A DNA stretch of 12,685 nucleotides from an uncultured Kiloniellales bacterium (GTDB lineage: Bacteria; Pseudomonadota; Alphaproteobacteria; Kiloniellales; JAKSDN01), in contig CALJXB010000039.1 in assembly GCA_937974415.1 (NCBI GenBank), forward strand, positions 1-12,685, in the 5' to 3' direction. The position numbers and the translations under genes are program-made. This document shows, piece after piece, positions 6,371-12,685 of this stretch. Within the stretch, counting starts at the first letter, position 1. Each line of letters begins with the position of its first letter. Under the pieces are notes generated by a model, which was not told where the DNA came from, did not search any database, and saw only the letters and a list, made by a program, of their open reading frames with translations.

Positions 6371-7258
6371 ATGAACAACGAGGTGATCATCACCTGTGCC
6401 GTGAGCGGCGCCGGTGACACGGTCGGGCGGCATCCCGGCGTGCCGGTTACCCCTGAGCAAGTCGCCAATGCGGCCATCGAGGCGGCCAAGGCTGGCGCCG
6501 CCGTCGCCCACGTCCACGTGCGTGATCCCGAAACGGGCAAGGGCTCGCGCGATCCGGCCCTGTTCCGCGAGGCGGTCGAACGGATCCGCGACAGCGGCAC
6601 CGACGTGGTGATCAACCTGACCGCGGGCATGGGCGGCGACTGGGTGCCGAGCGAGGACGACCCGAGTCTGCCCGGGCCCGGCACCGACATGATTGGGCCG
6701 GCCGAGCGCCTCGCCCATGTCGAGGAACTGAAGCCGGAGATCTGCAGCCTCGATTGCGGCACGCTCAATTTCGGCGGCGGCAACGAGATCTACATCTCCA
6801 CGCCGGCCTATCTCAAGGCCATGGCCGAGCAGGTGAAGGCCTGGGGCGTCAAGCCGGAGCTCGAGGTCTTCGACCTGGGACACATCCGCTTCGCCCGCTC
6901 CATGATCGACGCGGGCCTGATCGAGGACCCGCCGCTATTCCAGATCTGCTTGGGCATCCCCTGGGGCGCTGGCGCCGACACGGCCACCATGATGGCCATG
7001 CGCGACGCGCTGCCGCCGGGCGCCAACTGGGCCGGCTTCGGCATTTCCCGCATGGAGATGCCCATGGTCGCCCAGGCCGTGATCCTCGGTGGCAACGCGC
7101 GAGTCGGCCTCGAGGACAATCTCTATCTGGACAAGGGCGTGCTGGCCAGCAACGGCCAACTGGTCGAGCGCGCTGTCGAGATCATCGAGCGCCTCGGCGC
7201 TCGTGTCCTGGCACCGCAAGAAGCTCGAGTCAAATTGGGCCTCAAGGGCGCCGCATGA
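6371..7258 (+). CDS. beta-keto acid cleavage enzyme (BKACE), probable 3-dehydrocarnitine:acetyl-CoA cleavage enzyme
   Basis: A 295-residue TIM-barrel enzyme of the family first annotated as 3-keto-5-aminohexanoate cleavage protein. Family landmarks: [10 protein letters not shown] near the N-terminus, HVHVRDP with His47 and His49 as zinc ligands, INLTAGMGG (81-89), [10 protein letters not shown] (126-135), and Glu229 in RMEM, the third expected zinc ligand. The family condenses a beta-keto acid with acetyl-CoA and splits it into acetoacetate and a shorter acyl-CoA. With carnitine dehydrogenase nearby, the expected reaction is 3-dehydrocarnitine + acetyl-CoA to betainyl-CoA + acetoacetate. GGGAGG (6355-6360) precedes the ATG by 10 bases. 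The gene diverges from the regulator, and the first binding-protein gene follows 40 bases after its stop. Its last 32 codons recur as a broken copy at 8888-8987. Family assignment is firm; substrate is inferred from neighbours. Confidence 0.92.
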   Translation: MNNEVIITCAVSGAGDTVGRHPGVPVTPEQVANAAIEAAKAGAAVAHVHVRDPETGKGSRDPALFREAVERIRDSGTDVVINLTAGMGGDWVPSEDDPSLPGPGTDMIGPAERLAHVEELKPEICSLDCGTLNFGGGNEIYISTPAYLKAMAEQVKAWGVKPELEVFDLGHIRFARSMIDAGLIEDPPLFQICLGIPWGAGADTATMMAMRDALPPGANWAGFGISRMEMPMVAQAVILGGNARVGLEDNLYLDKGVLASNGQLVERAVEIIERLGARVLAPQEARVKLGLKGAA

Positions 7259-8891
7259 CGGCCCGTCCAACATGAAAGACGATAGGGAGGACGCAGACGT
7301 GAATGAATTCGAAACTCTTCAGAGGCGTCTATCCGAAGGGCGCATCGGACGCCGCGACTTCATCAAGCGGGCGACCGCCCTCGGTTTGGCGGCGGCAATT
7401 CCACCGGCTCTATTGGCCGCGGAAGCCAAGGCAGCGGCGCCGAAACAGGGCGGCAAGTTCCGGCAGGCCCTGCGCGGCGGCTCGAACGCCGACACCCTCT
7501 TCGGGGTGCTCGGCGGCGGCGATACCCACCAGGTCAACACCCAGTGGCAGATCCTCAGCAACGTGACGGAAATGACCCCCGACGGCGAGGTCGTGGGCGA
7601 GCTGGCGGAGAGTTGGGAGGTGTCCGACGACGCGACCCAGTGGGTCTTCAAGCTGCGCAAGGGGGTCGAGTTCCACGACGGCAAATCGCTGGTTGCTGAC
7701 GACGTGGTCCATTCCATCAACGTTCACCGTGGCGAAGATTCGCGCTCGATCGGCAAGGGCCTGGTCGCCGGGGTCGAGGACGTGAAGGCCGACGACCAGC
7801 ACACCGTCGTCTTCAAGCTCAAAACGGGCAACGCCGACTTTCCCGTCGTTCTGGCGAGTTCGCGATTTCCGATCGCGCCGGCGGGCAGCATGGACGCCGA
7901 GTGGGAGAAGGGCATCGGCACTGGGCCCTTCATGCTGAGCGAGTGGGAGCCGGGCGTGCGCTCGGCGACGAAACGCAACCCGAACTACTTCAAGGAGGGC
8001 AAGCCCTACTTCGACGAGGTCGAAACCCTCCATGTGGCCGACGTGGGCGCACGCACCAGCGCGCTGCGCGACGGCTCGGTCGACGCCATCGACGACCCCG
8101 AGCCGCAGACCTTGCATCTGCTCGAACAGGTGCCGGATTTAAGGATTCGGGAGGTCGGCGGCAACAGCCACTACACCTTCCCCATGCTGATGGATACGGC
8201 GCCCTACGACAACGTCGACGTCCGCACCGCGCTGAAGTATGCGATCGACCGTGAGGCCATGCTGCAGACCCTCCTGCGCGGGCACGGCTACCTCGGCAAC
8301 GACCATCCCATATCCAAGGCCCAGCGCTACTTCGCGTCCGAACTGCCGCAGCGCATGTACGATCCGGACAAGGCTAAGTTCCATCTCAATCAGGCCGGAC
8401 TTTCCGAGCTCGACATCGCCCTCTGGGCAAGCGAGATCTATGCTGGCGGCATCGATTCCGCCGTGCTCTACAAGGAACATGCGGCCAAGGCGGGCATCAA
8501 CATCTCCATCGAACAGGTTCCGACGGATGGCTATTGGAGCGAAATCTGGAACGTGAAGCCGTTCTGCGTCTCCGTCTGGTACGGCCAACCGACCGAAGAC
8601 ATGATGTTCACTCAGGCGTTTTCGGCCGAGTCCGCCTGGAACGAGACTCACTGGAACAACGAGCGTTTCGAGACACTGCTGGTCGAGGCGCGCGCCGAGC
8701 TGGATGCCGCCAAGCGCCGGGACATGTATGTCGAGATGCAGCAACTCGTCCGCGACGAGGGCGGCTTCGTCTGCCCGGTCTTCAAGAACTGGCTGGTGGC
8801 CACCAGCGACAAGATCCAGATACCGGAAAAGATGGGCGGCGACGCGCCGGTGGACGGAAACCGCAACGCCGAGCGTTGGTCGTTCGCTTGA
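7160..8891 (+). repeat. duplicated unit, copy A: BKACE tail + first binding-protein gene
   Basis: From BKACE codon 264 through the first binding-protein gene, this segment is homologous in order to 8888-10619: BKACE tail, ATGAAAGAC, GGGAGGAC ribosome-binding site, Tat signal, binding protein. The homology extends outside the binding-protein coding sequence, so the pair arose from duplication or recombination of a segment, not convergence. Confidence 0.85.
7299..8891 (+). CDS. Tat-exported ABC transporter solute-binding protein, family 5 (DppA/OppA-like), copy 1
   Basis: A 530-residue periplasmic binding protein. It begins with a twin-arginine signal: GRRDFIKR with Arg18-Arg19, a hydrophobic stretch to about residue 41, and a likely cleavage after AKA (43-45), followed by the mature sequence APKQGGKFRQ. 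The body has family 5 wording: GELAESWEVSDD, LRKGVEFHDGKS, GTGPFML-EWEPG, RNPNYFKEG and DVRTALKYAIDREAM. The start is GTG at 7299, 8 bases after GGGAGG (7285-7290). An in-frame ATG at 7272 lies upstream of that site, and in the paralogue the corresponding ATG is out of frame, so GTG is preferred. The family captures peptides, nickel chelates, opines and similar solutes for an ABC importer. No permease or ATPase gene is in the window, so it must work with components encoded elsewhere. Ligand unknown; a carnitine-related compound is suggested by position only. Its stop codon lies exactly at the edge of the BKACE remnant. Confidence 0.92.
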   Translation: MNEFETLQRRLSEGRIGRRDFIKRATALGLAAAIPPALLAAEAKAAAPKQGGKFRQALRGGSNADTLFGVLGGGDTHQVNTQWQILSNVTEMTPDGEVVGELAESWEVSDDATQWVFKLRKGVEFHDGKSLVADDVVHSINVHRGEDSRSIGKGLVAGVEDVKADDQHTVVFKLKTGNADFPVVLASSRFPIAPAGSMDAEWEKGIGTGPFMLSEWEPGVRSATKRNPNYFKEGKPYFDEVETLHVADVGARTSALRDGSVDAIDDPEPQTLHLLEQVPDLRIREVGGNSHYTFPMLMDTAPYDNVDVRTALKYAIDREAMLQTLLRGHGYLGNDHPISKAQRYFASELPQRMYDPDKAKFHLNQAGLSELDIALWASEIYAGGIDSAVLYKEHAAKAGINISIEQVPTDGYWSEIWNVKPFCVSVWYGQPTEDMMFTQAFSAESAWNETHWNNERFETLLVEARAELDAAKRRDMYVEMQQLVRDEGGFVCPVFKNWLVATSDKIQIPEKMGGDAPVDGNRNAERWSFA

Positions 8892-8987
8892 TCGAGCGCG
8901 CCGTGGCAATCGTCGAAAGCCTCGGCGTTCGTGTACTATCGACACAAGAAGCCCGACGTTAAACTGGGCCTCAAGTGCGCCGCGTGA
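8888..8987 (+). pseudogene. frameshifted remnant of a second BKACE gene (last 32 codons)
   Basis: Aligned with 7160-7258, this stretch matches 78 of 99 bases with one extra base. Translated, LIERAVAIVESLGVRVLSTQEAR then, after skipping the extra C near 8957, VKLGLKCAA and TGA, it matches 24 of 32 residues of the BKACE C-terminus, including the stop position. Without skipping that base the frame ends at TAA (8960-8962). Ten of the differing codons are synonymous and several others conservative, so most divergence seems to have built up while the copy was still a working gene. It has no start and cannot give a functional enzyme. Confidence 0.88.
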
Positions 8988-9029
8988 CGGCGATCACATG
9001 AAAGACAAGGACCAAGGGAGGACGAGTAA

Positions 9030-10619
9030 ATGCATGAGTTTGAATCGCTTCTGAGGCGTCTATCCGAAGGGCGAATCGGCCGCCGCAACTTCATCAAGAA
9101 GGCGACAGCCCTCGGTTTTGCTGCAGCCATCCCCGCCGGACTGTATGCAGAAGAAGCAAGGGCAGCCGCACCCAAGCGCGGCGGCACGCTTCGTCAAGGG
9201 CTGAGCGAAGGTGCGACTTCGGACACCTTGTTCGGCGTTCTGGGCGGCGGCGGCAGTCACCAGGTCAGCGTGCAGTGGCAGCTGCTGAACAATCTCACGG
9301 AAGTCAACGCCGATGGCGAGGCGGTCGGCGAACTGGCCGAGAGCTGGGAAGCGTCGGACGATGCGAAAACCTGGAAATTCAATCTGCGCAAGGGGGTCGA
9401 GTTTCACGACGGAAAGTCGTTTGAGTCCGAGGACGTGGTCCACTCCATCAACGTCCACCGCGGCGAGGATACCAAGTCTACCGGTAAGGGCTTGGTCGCC
9501 TCGGTCCAGGACGTAAAGGCGGACGGTAAGCATGCCGTCGTGTTCGAGCTGGCCACGGGCGATGCCGATTTCCCTTATACCATGTCTGATTATCACTTTC
9601 CGATTGCACCGGCCGGTAGTGTCGACGCCGATTGGGAAAAGGGTATTGGTACCGGCCCGTTCAAGCTCGTCGAGTGGGAACCGGGTGTCCGCGCGGTGAC
9701 CACGCGAAACCCGAACTACTTCAAGGACGGTCCCTATTTCGACGAAGTTCTCACACTTAACATCCCCGACGTGGCAAGCCGCGTGAGCGCCGTTCGCACA
9801 GGAGATGTGGACGTCATCAACAAGCCGGATACCAAGACCCTTCATCTATTGGAGAAAATTCCGGAAATCCGGATAATTGAGCTTGGCGGCAACGTTCACT
9901 ACACATTCCCGATGCGGATGAACGAAGCGCCATTCGATAATGCGGACGTTCGCACGGCGCTGAAATACGCGATCGACCGTCAGGCCATGGTGGATGCCAT
10001 CCTCAACGGCCACGGCTATGTGGGCAACGATCATCCGGTTTCCAAGACCCAACGCTATTTCGCCGCCGACATTCCGCAGCGCGCCTACGATCCGGAGAAG
10101 GCGAAGCACCATCTCAAACAGGCGGGCATGTCGTCGCTGGATGTCACGCTTTACGCGGGCAACATCTACGAGGCGGGTGTCGATGCAGCCACGCTATTCC
10201 AAGCGAACGCGACGAAAGCCGGCATAAATATCGATATCCAGCAAGTTCCTGCCGATGGCTACTGGAGCGAGGTTTGGAACGTGAAGCCGTTCTGTGTTTC
10301 CTTCTGGTCCGGCCGGCCGACCGAGGACTTGATGCTGACTCTGGCTTTTTCGCGGGATTCGGCTTGGAACGAAACCGCGTGGAACAACGACAGGTTCGAG
10401 GAGTTGCTTGTCTCGGCTCGTGCCGAGCTCGATCAAGCGAAACGGCAGGAGATGTACCGAGAAATCCAGATGCTGATCCGCGATGAAGGCGGATTGATTT
10501 GTCCGGCATTCGCCAATGTCATGACGGTTCATAGCGACAAGGTCGGAACGCCGGACAAGGTCTCGTCGGTCTTCCCGACAGACGGCAACAAATGCGCCGA
10601 GCGCTGGTGGTTTGTCTAG
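9030..10619 (+). CDS. Tat-exported ABC transporter solute-binding protein, family 5, copy 2
   Basis: A 529-residue paralogue of the preceding binding protein, colinear over its full length. The twin-arginine signal is GRRNFIKK (Arg18-Arg19), with likely cleavage after ARA near residue 45. ATG at 9030 follows AAGGGAGGAC at about 9 bases. Conserved blocks shared with copy 1 include RRLSEGRIGRR, DTLFGVLGGG, VEFHDGKS, VVHSINVHRGED, EKGIGTGPF, TALKYAIDR, YWSE-WNVKPFC and SAWNET-WNN. Differences cluster where ligand contacts would be expected (for example SVWYGQPTEDMM versus SFWSGRPTEDLM), so specificity may differ. Base composition is lower: 26 of 60 G+C at 9841-9900 against 36 of 60 in the homologous stretch 8101-8160. 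A stable hairpin follows 28 bases after the stop. No membrane components are encoded nearby. Exact ligand unknown. Confidence 0.92.
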   Translation: MHEFESLLRRLSEGRIGRRNFIKKATALGFAAAIPAGLYAEEARAAAPKRGGTLRQGLSEGATSDTLFGVLGGGGSHQVSVQWQLLNNLTEVNADGEAVGELAESWEASDDAKTWKFNLRKGVEFHDGKSFESEDVVHSINVHRGEDTKSTGKGLVASVQDVKADGKHAVVFELATGDADFPYTMSDYHFPIAPAGSVDADWEKGIGTGPFKLVEWEPGVRAVTTRNPNYFKDGPYFDEVLTLNIPDVASRVSAVRTGDVDVINKPDTKTLHLLEKIPEIRIIELGGNVHYTFPMRMNEAPFDNADVRTALKYAIDRQAMVDAILNGHGYVGNDHPVSKTQRYFAADIPQRAYDPEKAKHHLKQAGMSSLDVTLYAGNIYEAGVDAATLFQANATKAGINIDIQQVPADGYWSEVWNVKPFCVSFWSGRPTEDLMLTLAFSRDSAWNETAWNNDRFEELLVSARAELDQAKRQEMYREIQMLIRDEGGLICPAFANVMTVHSDKVGTPDKVSSVFPTDGNKCAERWWFV

Positions 10620-10646
10620 TCCGATAGTCGTTTCAGATGCGGAGTA

Positions 10647-10671
10647 GCCGGTATCCCGTGCGGATGCCGGC
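10647..10671 (+). terminator. stable 10-bp hairpin downstream of the second binding-protein gene
   Basis: GCCGG-T-ATCC pairs with GGAT-G-CCGGC around a five-base CGTGC loop, one pair being a T-G wobble. It starts 28 bases after the TAG stop. There is no U-tract directly after it, so it may act as a 3' stability element or attenuator that raises binding-protein mRNA over downstream genes, not as a full intrinsic terminator. Confidence 0.45.
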
Positions 10672-10751
10672 GATCTCTTAGAGTGCTTTACGGGAAACGG
10701 GAATAGACGACGGAGTTCAGCCCGTTACAGCTCAGGGGCTTTGGGCGGTTG

Positions 10752-10759
10752 TTCGACAG
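10752..10759 (-). promoter_or_regulatory. isolated TTCGACAG, reverse of the CTGTCGAA motif
   Basis: An exact inverted match to CTGTCGAA (3101-3108, 3121-3128) lies 20 bases upstream of the amidohydrolase start. It is single, not paired, and an 8-base match in a window this size can occur by chance, so it is a weak lead that the downstream genes share the same regulator. Confidence 0.15.
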
Positions 10760-10779
10760 CCTGCGCTAACGGTGAAGCG

Positions 10780-12030
10780 ATGTACGACCTGCTGATCAAG
10801 GGCGGCACGGCGATCGACCCGGCCCGCGGCCTGAACGCGGCTCTCGATGTCGCGGTGACGGCCGGCAGGGTCGCCAAACTCGACACATCGATCCCTGTTT
10901 CCGAGGCGAAGGAGGTCATCGACGCATCCAATAAGATCGTTGCGCCCGGCTTGATCGACCTGCACGCCCACGTCTTTCGCCAAGACCACGTCGTCGATGC
11001 CGACGAACTCTGTGGCGTACGGGCAGGCGTCACCTCGATCATCGACGCGGGCAGCGCCGGGGCTCCGGATTTCTCGAACTTTCTGGAGACGGTCATTCGG
11101 CCATGCCACAGCCGGATTTATAGCTTTCTCTACAATCATTGGTGGCCCGACGGATCGGAACCCGAGGAAGCCCTTGAAAATGACCGCCATATCGAGGTCG
11201 ACGGTATTATCGAGCTTGCGGCGACCTATCCGGATATCGTCAAGGGCGTGAAAGTCGCGGTCATGCCGCCGATCACGCGGAAGTACGGGCTCGAGCCAGT
11301 GGTCCGGGGCCGCGAGGCGGCCCGGGCGGCCGGACTGCGCCTGATGCTGCACATTGGCGATATCGGGGCGCCCCATCTGAATGCGACGCCCCCGGAGATG
11401 ACCAGCCAGGCGCTCGACCTGCTCGACCCGGGCGATATCCTCACCCACGTTTTCTCGCCCTTGACCGGCGGCGGGCTCGATGCCGAAGGCCGCGTCCTTC
11501 CGGCTCTGCAGGCGGCGCGCGACCGCGGTGTCGTCATGGACGCCGCCATGGGCGACTACCAGTTTAGTTGGGCTGCGGCGGAGACGGTCTTGGCCGAGGG
11601 AATCCTGCCGCACGTCATCTCCAGCGACATCGAGATCCACTCCGGCCTGGCGGCCGCGCCAGGGACGATGGTCAAGGACCGCCGCGTGACCGGCGCCCGC
11701 GTGGCATCGGAGCTCACACTGGTCGAGTACATGGCCTTCTTCCTGGAGCTCGGCTTCGCGCTGGAAGATGTTATCCGCATGACGACCTCGGAACCGGCGT
11801 CCGCCGCCGGCATCGACGCGACGGCGGGCAGTCTCGTGGAGGGCCGGCCGGCCGACATTTCGGTTCTGGAGGTGCTGACGGGGCGTTTCACCCTGACGGA
11901 TGTGACGGGCGTCAGCCGGCTTGGCGAACGGGCCATCGTGCCCTCGGTGACGGTCAAGGACGGCCGGGTCTTTCCGGCTGGCAGGGGCGCGCATCCTTGG
12001 GGCTTCGCCCCACCGCCCACCGCCAATTGA
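10780..12030 (+). CDS. COG3964-like metal-dependent amidohydrolase/esterase
   Basis: A 416-residue amidohydrolase-superfamily enzyme. The metal-centre residues can be placed in order: His62 and His64 in LIDLHAHVF, Lys158 (candidate carboxylated lysine) in KGVKVAV, His191 in LMLHIGD, His223 in LTHVFSP and Asp283 in ISSDIE, so a binuclear site looks intact. Members of this group are often mislabelled dihydroorotase; the characterised Agrobacterium protein Atu3266 hydrolyses acetyl-(R)-mandelate and some N-acetyl-D-amino acids. ATG at 10780 begins the usual MYDLLIKGG strand; an in-frame TTG at 10741 adds 13 unfamilial residues and was rejected. The ribosome-binding site is weak (GGTGA, 10771-10775). 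It lies 160 bases after the second binding-protein gene and is bridged to the D-2-hydroxyacid dehydrogenase gene by overlapping codons. It may release a hydroxy acid or amino acid from an acylated precursor; O-acylcarnitine is one speculative substrate. Family certain, reaction not. Confidence 0.88.
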   Translation: MYDLLIKGGTAIDPARGLNAALDVAVTAGRVAKLDTSIPVSEAKEVIDASNKIVAPGLIDLHAHVFRQDHVVDADELCGVRAGVTSIIDAGSAGAPDFSNFLETVIRPCHSRIYSFLYNHWWPDGSEPEEALENDRHIEVDGIIELAATYPDIVKGVKVAVMPPITRKYGLEPVVRGREAARAAGLRLMLHIGDIGAPHLNATPPEMTSQALDLLDPGDILTHVFSPLTGGGLDAEGRVLPALQAARDRGVVMDAAMGDYQFSWAAAETVLAEGILPHVISSDIEIHSGLAAAPGTMVKDRRVTGARVASELTLVEYMAFFLELGFALEDVIRMTTSEPASAAGIDATAGSLVEGRPADISVLEVLTGRFTLTDVTGVSRLGERAIVPSVTVKDGRVFPAGRGAHPWGFAPPPTAN

Positions 12031-12071
12031 TGACTCGACCGGAACCGGCGGCCTGCCGGGCCGAACCATGA
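12030..12071 (+). other. 13-codon bridging open frame between two genes
   Basis: ATG at 12030-12032 shares its A with the TGA stop of the amidohydrolase, and the short frame (MTRPEPAACRAEP) stops at TGA 12069-12071, which overlaps the ATG of the dehydrogenase. The product has no recognisable features. A ribosome could pass from one gene to the next through it, since the dehydrogenase has no good ribosome-binding site of its own. Could be chance. Confidence 0.25.
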
Positions 12072-12685
12072 AGGTCTTGCTGACCGACACACAGCAGCCC
12101 GACACGGACCTGGAGCACGAAATGCTCCAGGCCGCGGGTATCGAGTGTGCCGTGGCGCAATGCCGGAGCCCCGAGGACGTTATCCAGGCTGGGCAGGGAG
12201 TCGACGCCTTCGTGGCAAGCTATGCGCCGATCACGGAGGAGGTTTTCGCGGCCCTGCCGCGGCTGTGCTTGGTCACCACCCTGGGCGTGGGCGTCGATCA
12301 CATCGATATCGCGGCGGCTCGCCGACACGGCGTCTGGGTCGCCAATGTGCCGGATGCCAACATGAACGAGGTCGCCACCCATGCCCTGGCCCTGGCCTTG
12401 ACGCTGACCCGGCATGTCGCCTTTTTCGACCGCTCGGTCCGGGCCGGCGAGTGGGACTATGCGGCCACGGGGCCGTTGCGCCGACCGGCGACGCTGACCC
12501 TCGGCATCCTCGGTCTGGGGCGCATCGGACGACAGCTCGCGGCACTCGCGCGGCCGTCCTTCAAAGCCGTCCTGGGGCACGATCCCCATCTCTCATCGAG
12601 CTGCTGGCCGGAGGGCGTCGCGCCGCGCGATCTGGAGTCCTTGTTCCGCGAGAGCGATGTCCTGTCGCTCCATCTTCCCTACACC
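12068..12685 (+). CDS. D-isomer-specific 2-hydroxyacid dehydrogenase, 3' end outside window
   Basis: 206 codons are visible of a family usually 310-340 residues long. The N-terminal substrate-binding half runs to about residue 100 (TTLGVGVDHIDIAAARRHGV at 70-89, ANVPDANMNEVATHALAL at 92-109), followed by the NAD-binding domain with LGILGLGRIGRQL (G139, G141, G144). The region with the catalytic Arg, Glu and His lies beyond the window, so activity cannot be judged. The family oxidises or reduces D-2-hydroxy acids and 2-oxo acids. ATG at 12068 gives the standard MKVLLTD start; no clear ribosome-binding site precedes it, and a 13-codon frame ends over it (ATGA), suggesting translational coupling to the amidohydrolase. 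Together the two could turn an acylated D-2-hydroxy acid into a 2-oxo acid. Substrate unknown. Confidence 0.9.
   Translation, partial: MKVLLTDTQQPDTDLEHEMLQAAGIECAVAQCRSPEDVIQAGQGVDAFVASYAPITEEVFAALPRLCLVTTLGVGVDHIDIAAARRHGVWVANVPDANMNEVATHALALALTLTRHVAFFDRSVRAGEWDYAATGPLRRPATLTLGILGLGRIGRQLAALARPSFKAVLGHDPHLSSSCWPEGVAPRDLESLFRESDVLSLHLPYT

Larger units (their letters stand above)
8888..10619 (+). repeat. duplicated unit, copy B: BKACE remnant + second binding-protein gene
   Basis: This is the counterpart of 7160-8891. Both copies keep the same layout between the BKACE stop and the binding-protein start (CGGC, ATGAAAGAC, GGGAGGAC). The two binding proteins are about two thirds to 70 percent identical by eye, so the duplication or recombination is old or involved a diverged donor. 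Confidence 0.85.

Noticed and set aside
7272..7298. Upstream ATGAAAGAC as start of the first binding protein, or as a conserved leader peptide
   Set aside because: The same ATGAAAGAC lies at 8998-9006 before copy 2 but is out of frame with that protein and terminates quickly. The ribosome-binding site lies downstream of it in both copies. The shared sequence is explained by duplication.
10719..10740. AGCCC...GGGCT inverted repeat before the amidohydrolase
   Set aside because: Five-base arms with a loop of more than ten bases are expected by chance in GC-rich DNA; there is no U-tract or other support.
10732..12105. A 457-codon minus-strand frame
   Set aside because: It is antisense to the amidohydrolase, whose metal ligands and family motifs clearly identify the plus-strand frame as real.

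Overview
The window is high-GC, densely coding DNA with Shine-Dalgarno-led genes, overlapping start/stop codons and Tat-type signal peptides. Protein style and gene content suggest an alphaproteobacterium, perhaps of the Rhodospirillales or a related order. That placement is an inference from gene flavour, not a measured result. No rRNA, tRNA, CRISPR array, insertion sequence or phage gene was seen.

The left and centre read as a catabolic locus for carnitine and related trimethylammonium acids. A leftward pair (1-2927) encodes a single-chain ADP-forming acyl-CoA synthetase, cut by the window edge, and an acyl-CoA dehydrogenase; the two overlap by ATGA. Divergent from it, a rightward pair (3207-5018) encodes a CaiD-like crotonobetainyl-CoA hydratase and an L-carnitine 3-dehydrogenase-like enzyme. 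A GlxA/CdhR-type regulator (DJ-1/PfpI fold plus AraC helix-turn-helix) converges on the dehydrogenase and shares the tetranucleotide CTAG with it for both stop codons. Divergent from the regulator is a beta-keto acid cleavage enzyme (BKACE) of the kind that splits 3-dehydrocarnitine. Read as a pathway: gamma-butyrobetaine (or crotonobetaine) is activated to a CoA ester, dehydrogenated and hydrated to carnitinyl-CoA; free carnitine is oxidised to 3-dehydrocarnitine; BKACE with acetyl-CoA gives betainyl-CoA and acetoacetate. No thioesterase for the CoA-ester products is visible, so the reversible ADP-forming synthetase is an interesting candidate for releasing them with ATP recovery.

The right part (7299-10619) holds two paralogous Tat-exported family 5 solute-binding proteins (DppA/OppA-like) with no permease or ATPase in the window. 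Between them lies a clear fossil: a frameshifted copy of the last 32 codons of the BKACE gene. The repeated unit is therefore [BKACE tail + binding protein], and a second BKACE gene was probably once present. The second binding-protein gene is visibly poorer in G+C than its neighbours.

The right end (10780-12685) carries a COG3964-like amidohydrolase with a complete metal-ligand set and a D-2-hydroxyacid dehydrogenase cut by the window edge. They are bridged by a 13-codon open frame whose start overlaps the first gene's stop and whose stop overlaps the second gene's start. The amidohydrolase could free a hydroxy acid (possibly carnitine from an O-acylcarnitine, analogous to HocS in Pseudomonas) from a substrate brought in by the binding proteins.

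Two intergenic regions hold candidate control sites: 2928-3206 and 6059-6370. Both contain pairs of CGAA-centred motifs about two helical turns apart, a plausible shared operator for the AraC-type regulator.
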